Shown: in pieces, positions 1-4,422 of the stretch
How the letters are laid out: each line of letters opens with the position of its first letter
Position numbering within the stretch: the first letter of the stretch is position 1
NCBI GenBank assembly: GCA_031553975.1
Contig: JAVBKP010000159.1
Location: 1 to 10,750, forward strand
DNA length: 10,750 nt
Direction: 5' to 3'
Source of the DNA: JAVBKP01 sp031553975
GTDB taxonomy: Bacteria > Bacillota > Clostridia > Peptostreptococcales > Anaerovoracaceae
The notes under the pieces: generated by a model
Seen by the model: the letters and a program-made list of their open reading frames with translations, nothing else
Told to the model about the DNA's origin: nothing
Database searches by the model: none
Made by a program: the position numbers and the translations under genes

Positions 1-550
1 CAGCGTCGAGCATTCGCATGACTTCATCATCTTCTAGTGCCTTAATCACACGCTCTCCAGGTTTTGGTAGTTTGATTGGATCCAAGGCCTCTGTCAAGTT
101 GTTTGTCATGATTTCATCTCGATACAGGTGTCTAAGCATGACTGTCAAAGATGATTTTTTTCGCGCAAGAGAGCGATTTCCATTCTCATAAATGTATATC
201 ACATCTTCTTTTTCTACCTTGTATCTCCTACAAAAATCTCCAATAAAAATATTTATATCCAGTGCTTTTAGCCGGTTAAACTCTTCTTCTGTCACATCTT
301 TTGGTGCCTTAGCAGTGGTGATGTTTGTCTCCGCTATGAGATAGTGAAAAAAGAAGCGAATGTCTTGTAAATAAGCCAATCTGCTCATTGGCAGAACACT
401 GCTCTTTAGATACATAAAAAAGCTACGCAAAAAATATGGTAGCTCCTTTTCAATCTCTCCGCATTTTTCAATGATTTCATTCTCATGCTGTATTAAATTA
501 TCTGGTTTGTCCGATTTGTTGTGGACTTTAATTTGTTTTTTTGTAGCCAT
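1..550 (-). CDS. Tyrosine recombinase/integrase, N-terminal part (cut by window edge)
   Basis: An open frame of 183 codons runs from an ATG at 550 to the window edge without a stop. The protein begins MATKKQIKVHNKSDK. Residues about 20-160 resemble the SAM-like, helical core-binding domain of XerC/D-type recombinases, with the usual R-K-x-S-S-L-T-x-M-L-R-H-L-Y helix. This is followed by the linker LPKPGERVIKALEDDEVMRM, which in this family leads into the catalytic domain. The catalytic R-H-R-Y residues would lie beyond the edge, so activity cannot be judged. GGAG lies 8 bases before the ATG. The gene starts 18 bases after the miaA stop and in the same reading frame, so cotranscription with miaA is likely. 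From memory, a recombinase of this kind next to miaA occurs in clostridial genomes. Its target site and role are unknown. It could be a housekeeping Xer-like protein rather than part of a mobile element, since no element ends are visible. Confidence 0.85.
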   Translation of the reverse strand, partial: MATKKQIKVHNKSDKPDNLIQHENEIIEKCGEIEKELPYFLRSFFMYLKSSVLPMSRLAYLQDIRFFFHYLIAETNITTAKAPKDVTEEEFNRLKALDINIFIGDFCRRYKVEKEDVIYIYENGNRSLARKKSSLTVMLRHLYRDEIMTNNLTEALDPIKLPKPGERVIKALEDDEVMRMLDA

Positions 551-568
551 CCTCGCTTCTCCATTGGG

Positions 569-1504
569 TTACCCATTATAAATTTCTAGTATGCTATTAA
601 TTGCTTCATTTTTTGTCATTATTGTAAGGTCTATCCAGTTCATCTCTTCATACCGCCTAAACCATGTCAGTTGTCGTTTGGCATAATGTCTCGTATTTTT
701 TTTCACCAATTCGATGGCTTCTTCCAATGGATATTCACCCTGGATATATCCAATCATTTCTTTATATCCAATGCCTTTCATAGCGATGTTGACCGCCGTC
801 AACCCCTGAGCCAATAACCCTTTGACTTCCTCTACCAACCCCATGTCCACTAGCATATCCACACGCCTATTCACCCTATCATAAAGCTCTGCTCGGTCTC
901 TGGTCAAACCAACCAAAGTGAGCTCATACTCTTGGTTTTTCACAAAGGATTCTTCAAAAGGCCTCACTTTATCACCAGATTGTGCGATTTCTATTGCTCT
1001 AATGACTTTTCTTAGATTGTTGGGGTGGATTCTCTCCGCAGCAGATGCATCAAGTGCGCGAAGTTTTTCGTGAACATATTCATTGCCGTAGGTCTCAGCT
1101 TGCCTCTCTAGCTCTTCACGAAATCCTTTTTGCCCAATGGTTTCGGAAAAATCCATATTATATATCAGTGCATTGACATAAAGCCCTGTGCCTCCTGATA
1201 TGACAGGTGTTTTACCTCGGTTTGATATATCTTTCATGTAGGTTCTTGCTAATTTTTGGTAGTCAAACACAGAAAAATCCTGACTCGGCTCTATTTCATC
1301 TACTAGATGATGTGGCACCGCTGCCAGTTCTTCTTTTGTCGGCTTTGCACTTCCAATGTCCATATATTTGTAGATCTGCATAGAATCCGCAGATACAATC
1401 TCTCCGTCAATGCGCCTTGCCACTTCTATGGCATATTCAGTTTTTCCAACAGCCGTAGGACCTACTATGATTATAGCTTTTGGCTTTTTATCAATACTTT
1501 TCAT
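569..1504 (-). CDS. miaA: tRNA dimethylallyltransferase MiaA
   Basis: MiaA transfers a dimethylallyl group from DMAPP to N6 of adenosine 37 in tRNAs that read UNN codons, giving i6A. In the 311-residue form starting at the ATG at 1504, the P-loop GPTAVGKT lies at residues 15-22. The motif SADSMQIYKYMDIGSAKPT contains the likely catalytic Asp40. PHHLVDE follows near residue 65, SGGTGLY lies at 103-109, and the C-terminal part ends in the usual KRQLTWFRR segment. The length fits the family. The frame is open up to a TTG at 1522, giving 317 residues, but that TTG lies inside the promoter that I see at 1511-1539. I therefore prefer the ATG at 1504, which coincides with the predicted transcription start. 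Neither start has a good Shine-Dalgarno site. The recombinase gene follows after 18 bases. A YczE-like gene is divergent. The identity is secure; only the start is open. Confidence 0.97.
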   Translation of the reverse strand: MKSIDKKPKAIIIVGPTAVGKTEYAIEVARRIDGEIVSADSMQIYKYMDIGSAKPTKEELAAVPHHLVDEIEPSQDFSVFDYQKLARTYMKDISNRGKTPVISGGTGLYVNALIYNMDFSETIGQKGFREELERQAETYGNEYVHEKLRALDASAAERIHPNNLRKVIRAIEIAQSGDKVRPFEESFVKNQEYELTLVGLTRDRAELYDRVNRRVDMLVDMGLVEEVKGLLAQGLTAVNIAMKGIGYKEMIGYIQGEYPLEEAIELVKKNTRHYAKRQLTWFRRYEEMNWIDLTIMTKNEAINSILEIYNG

Positions 1505-1510
1505 CTTTTT

Positions 1511-1539
1511 AGTATATCTCAAAATCTTGCTCGTTTCAA
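1511..1539 (-). promoter_or_regulatory. Sigma-A-type promoter of miaA, apparently giving a leaderless mRNA
   Basis: Read on the minus strand, TTGAAA (1539-1534) and TATACT (1516-1511) are separated by exactly 17 bases, five of six matches to consensus in each box. Counting from the -10 box, +1 falls at about 1504, the A of the preferred miaA ATG. Only the bases AAAAAG lie between the -10 box and the ATG. The promoter lies back to back with the divergent yczE-like promoter. Confidence 0.7.
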
Positions 1540-1549
1540 TAAAAATCTG

Positions 1550-1558
1550 TGTTATAAT
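1550..1558 (+). promoter_or_regulatory. Extended -10 promoter of the YczE-like gene
   Basis: TGTTATAAT combines the TGn extension with a perfect TATAAT at 1553-1558. No good -35 box lies 16-18 bases upstream; the nearest, TTGCTC at 1527-1532, would need a 20-base spacer. Extended -10 promoters can work without a -35 box. The transcription start would be near 1565, leaving a leader of about 20 bases that carries the Shine-Dalgarno AGGAG at 1576-1580, 5 bases before the ATG. Confidence 0.6.
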
Positions 1559-1585
1559 ACACTAATGAAGTGAAGAGGAGATTGT

Positions 1586-2251
1586 ATGAAACAGTTAATT
1601 TTGTCATATGTACGCCTATTTGGAGGGCTATTTTTATACGGTCTTGGCATCGTAATCAACATAAATGCAGGGCTAGGGATGGCTCCTTGGGAAGTTTTTC
1701 ACCAAGGTCTTGGCCACGTGATTGGAATAACCATGGGTCAGGCCTCTATCGCCATGGGTGTGCTCATTGTGGTTTTCAACTTTGCCTTTCGCGAAAAAGT
1801 GGGCATGGGAACCATTTTTAATATGATCTTCATAGGGCTTATCCTAGATTTTTTAATGCTAAACCACCTGGTGCCTACCTTTGAAAATATAATAATAAGG
1901 TTTTTAAGCCTCTTTGTGGGAATGTTTACCATCGCATTTGCCACTTACCTATACATCAGTGCTAAGCTTGGTGCTGGCCCTAGAGATGGGCTTATGATTG
2001 TACTGCACAAAAAAACTGGAAAATCTGTTAGATTTTGTCGTAATGCCATCGAGGTTACTGTTACCGTTCTTGGCTTTTTCATGGGTGGGACTGTTGGTAT
2101 TGCTACGGTGATTATTTCAGTAGGCATAGGATACGTAACCCAATTTGTATTAAAGATCCTCAAATTAGATGTCAAAGAAGTCCAGCATAGATATGTAGAT
2201 GATAGCATTCGTAGGTTATTGAAAAGACCTGGGTCGGAAAAATCAGAATAA
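1586..2251 (+). CDS. YczE/YyaS/YitT-type integral membrane protein
   Basis: This is a 221-residue hydrophobic protein with roughly five or six predicted membrane segments, near residues 8-24, 50-68, 74-93, 102-123 and one or two in 153-190. It ends in a basic cytoplasmic tail. The two family hallmarks are GLGMAPWEVFHQGL (29-42) and KLGAGPRDGLMIVL (127-140), which have related sequences and suggest an internal duplication of a loop-plus-helix unit. These match the family of Bacillus subtilis YczE, which has been linked to non-ribosomal peptide or polyketide production, but no biochemical activity is established for the family and none should be assumed here. The start is supported by AGGAG 5 bases upstream. 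It is the only plus-strand gene in the window, divergent from miaA and convergent with the zinc-ribbon gene. No transported substrate can be inferred. Confidence 0.85.
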   Translation: MKQLILSYVRLFGGLFLYGLGIVININAGLGMAPWEVFHQGLGHVIGITMGQASIAMGVLIVVFNFAFREKVGMGTIFNMIFIGLILDFLMLNHLVPTFENIIIRFLSLFVGMFTIAFATYLYISAKLGAGPRDGLMIVLHKKTGKSVRFCRNAIEVTVTVLGFFMGGTVGIATVIISVGIGYVTQFVLKILKLDVKEVQHRYVDDSIRRLLKRPGSEKSE

Positions 2252-2260
2252 ATGATAAAA

Positions 2261-2286
2261 GGCAGCAATCTAAAAAGATTGCTGCC
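2261..2286 (-). terminator. Terminator hairpin between convergent genes
   Basis: A perfect 10-bp inverted repeat (GGCAGCAATC and GATTGCTGCC) surrounds a 6-base A-rich loop at 2271-2276. On the minus strand the hairpin is followed at once by TTTTAT, a usable U-tract, so it best fits termination of the zinc-ribbon gene at 2330-2650. On the plus strand it sits 9 bases after the YczE-like stop codon but is followed by CTAATTATTGG, a poorer tail. It probably works in both directions, more strongly on the minus strand. Confidence 0.8.
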
Positions 2287-2329
2287 CTAATTATTGGTTT
2301 AAAACTTTATAAAGTAACTTCTGGATTTT

Positions 2330-2650
2330 TTAATACATTCCACTGCCCATCATAGCAGCAAATCCTAAAGCATATAGTAGAACTGTTCCAACGATTCCTA
2401 AAATAAATCCTATTAGCGCCCATTTTCCACATCCCTTTGCTTTTTTAGGCATAGAAGAATTCCATACTGCAAAAAGAATTAGACCTACAAGGGGTATGAA
2501 GAAAGATAGAATATTAAATCCTACCGATGACGCGTCCTCGGGATTTGATTGTGGGTTCACCACATTCCCTATAGGTTTTACTTCACAGCCACAGTTAACG
2601 CACACTACAGCTTCGTCATTGATTTCCTTGCCACATTTTCCACAAAACAT
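2330..2650 (-). CDS. Small zinc-ribbon membrane protein
   Basis: The protein has 106 residues. Its N-terminus MFCGKCGKEINDEAVVCVNC is a zinc-ribbon of the zinc_ribbon_2 kind: CxxC at residues 3 and 6 and CxxC at 17 and 20, a likely zinc site. A polar linker rich in N, P and S follows. Then come two hydrophobic segments, about 45-64 (ILSFFIPLVGLILFAVW) and 78-100 (WALIGFILGIVGTVLLYALG), separated by a basic loop KKAKGCGK. Such proteins are widespread in Firmicutes and their role is unknown. The frame extends six codons further to an ATG at 2668, but that stretch contains the Shine-Dalgarno sequence AGGAGG placed 9 bases before the ATG at 2650, so the shorter start is well supported. No convincing promoter was picked out in the 158-base upstream gap. 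The terminator at 2261-2286 follows. Confidence 0.8.
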   Translation of the reverse strand: MFCGKCGKEINDEAVVCVNCGCEVKPIGNVVNPQSNPEDASSVGFNILSFFIPLVGLILFAVWNSSMPKKAKGCGKWALIGFILGIVGTVLLYALGFAAMMGSGMY

Positions 2651-2781
2651 TTTTAACTTCCTCCTCATTTCACTACTTGTGCCCGCTTAGTTCTCTGAAT
2701 TAAGCTGACCATAACTACATATACTATTCCAGCTAAAATATTATTAATATTTAAAGCATTGAAAACATGAAAAACTATCCC

Positions 2782-2809
2782 ATACAGCAAATAAAAAGTA
2801 GTGCTGTAT
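2782..2809 (-). terminator. Weak hairpin at the end of the YdeI-family gene
   Basis: ATACAGCA (2782-2789) and TGCTGTAT (2802-2809) form an 8-bp perfect inverted repeat with a 12-base loop, touching the stop codon of the gene at 2809. On the minus strand the hairpin is followed by GGGATAGTTTTTC, so the U-tract is displaced by about seven bases. It may be a weak terminator or only a 3' end stabiliser. Confidence 0.35.
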
Positions 2810-3402
2810 TAATCATTCAACCCTCTTCCATCAAGAATTTGCTGTATACATTTTTCAACTCTGGTTTCTCTCGTTTTAGATTGTTTTGGTTGTGTGAAAT
2901 ACATAACATATTGCCTTTGCCGCACTGGTGTCAATGATTCAAAAGCAGTTTCTAGGACTGGGTTTTCTTCAAATTTGTTTTGTAATTCTTCAGGAATTAT
3001 GAGGTCCGTACTTTTTTTAAATTCTACTTTCAAGCCAGCTATTTCTATTTCTATCGCTTCGCTAATATATGCAGCTAGCATTGTTTGCATTCCTTGTATT
3101 TGTTTTGTACTGGTGAACCTGATCTGGCGCGCTGCCTGGGTATTCTCTCCCATTTGGATTAGAACACCTTCTGGGTCTTTTAACAAGGCCCCTTTGACGA
3201 ATAAAAGAGCACAATATTCTTTGAATGGTTGTATGATCACTACGTTGCTATTGTCAAGGGTGTAACCAGGTTTGCCCCACTTTATTTCTTCCGTCAACTC
3301 ACAGCCAAGAAGGATGGTTCTTAATGCTTTCATTTCCTCTTGCCACGCTTTGGCTTTCTCTAAAAATTCATCAACCTTGGGGTTTGTTTTACTACTTGTC
3401 AT
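2809..3402 (-). CDS. YdeI/OmdA-family protein (DUF1801 plus OmdA domains)
   Basis: This is a soluble protein of 197 residues with no signal peptide or membrane segment. The N-terminal half, about residues 10-115, looks like a DUF1801/YdhG-type domain: a long first helix, then TEEIKWGKPGYTLDNSNVV and PFKEYCALLFVKGALLKDP. The C-terminal half, about 130-190, fits the OmdA domain, with IPEELQNKFEENP, the core LTPVRQRQYVMYF and a final TRETRVEKCIQQILDGRG. The family is named after Salmonella OmdA and E. coli YdeI, linked to peptide and bacteriocin resistance, but the activity is not known. The frame reaches a GTG at 3411 that directly abuts GAGAG and has no room for a ribosome site. The ATG at 3402 has AGAGG 8 bases upstream and is preferred. 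The gene has its own promoter, so it need not depend on the yebC transcript. Confidence 0.85.
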   Translation of the reverse strand: MTSSKTNPKVDEFLEKAKAWQEEMKALRTILLGCELTEEIKWGKPGYTLDNSNVVIIQPFKEYCALLFVKGALLKDPEGVLIQMGENTQAARQIRFTSTKQIQGMQTMLAAYISEAIEIEIAGLKVEFKKSTDLIIPEELQNKFEENPVLETAFESLTPVRQRQYVMYFTQPKQSKTRETRVEKCIQQILDGRGLND

Positions 3403-3427
3403 TAAAGACACCTCTCTATTAATAGTT

Positions 3428-3457
3428 AGTGTACCATAATTGAAACGTCAAAATCAA
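3428..3457 (-). promoter_or_regulatory. Promoter of the YdeI-family gene
   Basis: On the minus strand, TTGATT (3457-3452) and TACACT (3433-3428) are 18 bases apart, and the -10 box carries the TGn extension (TGGTACACT, 3436-3428). The predicted start near 3421 leaves a leader of about 20 bases with the AGAGG ribosome site. An alternative pairing, TTGACG with TAACTA at 17 bases, overlaps it. Confidence 0.55.
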
Positions 3458-3505
3458 GGTTTTTATTCTATGTGCAAATGGTGTATGGAGCCTTTTCGTT
3501 GAAAT

Positions 3506-4231
3506 CTACTCATCCAAATCCACGCTACAATTGTGATGAACCCGTTGCACATCGTCGTTTTCTTCTAGGATGTCTATCATTTTGCGTAGGTTTTTTAGGT
3601 CGTATTCTTCTGTTGGGGTTGCTTCCATTGATGGCACGTACATAGTGTCGGCTTCTATGGTTTGGTAGCCTGCTGCCAAAATAGCCTCTAATACTGCGCT
3701 GAAATCTTCTGTGGCTGTTAGTATTTCAAAGCTATCATCGTACACCTGCATGTCTTCCATACCAGCTTCTAATGCTATTTCCATCAGTGCTTCTTCATTT
3801 ATACTTTCGGTTTTTTCGATAATAATAACGCCTTTACGTCCAAACATATAGGATACACAGCCGTTAACGCCTAAATTGCCACCATACTTATCAAAAGCAT
3901 GTTTCATTGCCGCCGTCACTCTATTTTTGTTATCTGAAAGAGTTTCTACAATAACAGCCACACCACCAGCACCGTAGCCTTCAAAGGTGCTTTCTTCGTA
4001 GCTCTCACCACCAAGTTCCCCTGTACCTTTTTTAATTGCCCGGGCAATGTTATCATTTGGCATATTGATGCCTTTTGCCTTGTCAATAGCGTGCTTTAGA
4101 GATATGTTGTATTCTGGATCTCCTCCAGCTTTAGCAGCTACGCTAATAGCCCTTGCGTATTTTGTGAAAATCTTTGCTCTTTTTGAATCTTGTGCGGCTT
4201 TTCGGCCTGCTATTGTTCCATGTCTTCCCAT
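3506..4231 (-). CDS. YebC/TACO1-family regulator or translation factor
   Basis: This 241-residue cytosolic protein has the full length and the three-part architecture of the YebC family. The N-terminus is MGRHGTIAGRKAAQDSKRAK followed by IFTKYARAI. MPNDNIARAIKKG lies at 57-69, EGYGAGGVAVIVE at 84-96, DNKNR at 100-104, GGNLG-x2-GCVSYMF at 117-130, and VQRVHHN near the end at 228-234. Members were annotated as DNA-binding regulators (PmpR). More recent work on bacterial YebC and mitochondrial TACO1 points to a role in translation of proline-rich stretches; which applies here is not shown. The N-terminus has GRHGTIAG where the common subgroup has AGHSKW. The ATG start fits homologues, but the preceding bases contain no real Shine-Dalgarno sequence, whereas GAGGAGG stands 58 bases upstream. 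The gene lies downstream of the large dehydratase-activase gene across 153 bases. No terminator is evident after it. Confidence 0.93.
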   Translation of the reverse strand: MGRHGTIAGRKAAQDSKRAKIFTKYARAISVAAKAGGDPEYNISLKHAIDKAKGINMPNDNIARAIKKGTGELGGESYEESTFEGYGAGGVAVIVETLSDNKNRVTAAMKHAFDKYGGNLGVNGCVSYMFGRKGVIIIEKTESINEEALMEIALEAGMEDMQVYDDSFEILTATEDFSAVLEAILAAGYQTIEADTMYVPSMEATPTEEYDLKNLRKMIDILEENDDVQRVHHNCSVDLDE

Positions 4232-4289
4232 TTTATTGTTCTGCTTGTTAAATTTCCGTGATGTGACGAAAATTTTCCTACGCAGATTT

Positions 4290-4296
4290 CCTCCTC
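4290..4296 (-). promoter_or_regulatory. Strong Shine-Dalgarno sequence without a start codon
   Basis: GAGGAGG on the minus strand is the best ribosome site of the region, yet no ATG, GTG or TTG follows at a usable distance; the yebC ATG is 58 bases further on. The yebC frame stays open back to this site, and a CTG lies 4 bases after it. It may be a remnant of an older start, a ribosome standby site, or may support a rare CTG/ATT start. Confidence 0.4.
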
Positions 4297-4309
4297 TATT
4301 TATTATTTT

Positions 4310-4415
4310 TCCAAATTCTTAAATGCCGTAGCCCAATTTACCCCAAAAAGTGGTACTTTTCGGGGGCCCCTCTTTTCATGATGGCTACTTCTCCAAATTC
4401 TTAAATGCCGTAGCC
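4310..4415. repeat. Direct repeat: duplicated 3' end of the dehydratase-activase gene
   Basis: The 24 bases at 4310-4333 are identical to those at 4392-4415, an offset of 82. The right-hand copy is the last coding part of the large gene (ATAFKNLEK and stop). The left-hand copy, downstream of the gene, can be read as the same ATAFKNLEK peptide plus stop; beyond the identical core the two differ only by synonymous changes (GAG AAG TAG against GAA AAA TAA). The copy therefore looks like an older or imported gene end left behind by a duplication or insertion. The offset is not a multiple of three, so the second copy is out of frame with the gene. Confidence 0.85.
4341..4365 (-). other. Strong intergenic hairpin capped by G/C runs
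   Basis: On the plus strand, CCCC-A-AAAAGT (4341-4351), loop GGT and ACTTTT-C-GGGG (4355-4365) pair except for one A/C mismatch. In minus-strand RNA, the direction of transcription, that mismatch becomes a G-U pair, so an 11-pair stem with a 3-base loop results. No U-tract follows, so it is not a standard terminator. Next to it lies the palindrome GGGGCCCC (4363-4370). Confidence 0.6.
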
Positions 4416-4422
4416 ATCATGA
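4376..4422. repeat. 13-bp perfect inverted repeat spanning a stop codon
   Basis: TCATGATGGCTAC at 4376-4388 is the exact reverse complement of 4410-4422, with a 21-base interior. The left arm contains the stop codon of the large gene (4385-4387); the right arm encodes its residues near MMAT. On the minus strand the hairpin is followed by A residues, so it does not look like a terminator. It may be the scar of a template switch or a 3' end stabiliser. Confidence 0.75.

Noticed and set aside
1..550. The tyrosine recombinase as sign of a prophage or integrative element
   Set aside because: It sits closely behind miaA in a probable operon, its base composition looks like its neighbours and no attachment site or other element gene is visible.
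1505..1522. TTG start for miaA giving 317 residues
   Set aside because: The extra codons coincide with the -10 box of a near-consensus promoter, and no ribosome site precedes the TTG.
2651..2668. ATG at 2668 as start of the zinc-ribbon gene
   Set aside because: This stretch contains the AGGAGG ribosome site that serves the ATG at 2650, from which the zinc-ribbon begins directly.
4338..4379. A 13-codon ORF starting at the ATG in the inverted repeat after the large gene (MKRGAPEKYHFLG)
   Set aside because: It is very short and consists of the hairpin sequence itself; the nearest GGAG is 11 bases away inside the upstream gene end. No support for expression.
4376..4422. The inverted repeat as terminator of the large gene
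   Set aside because: The loop is 21 bases long and the minus-strand hairpin is followed by A residues rather than a U-tract.
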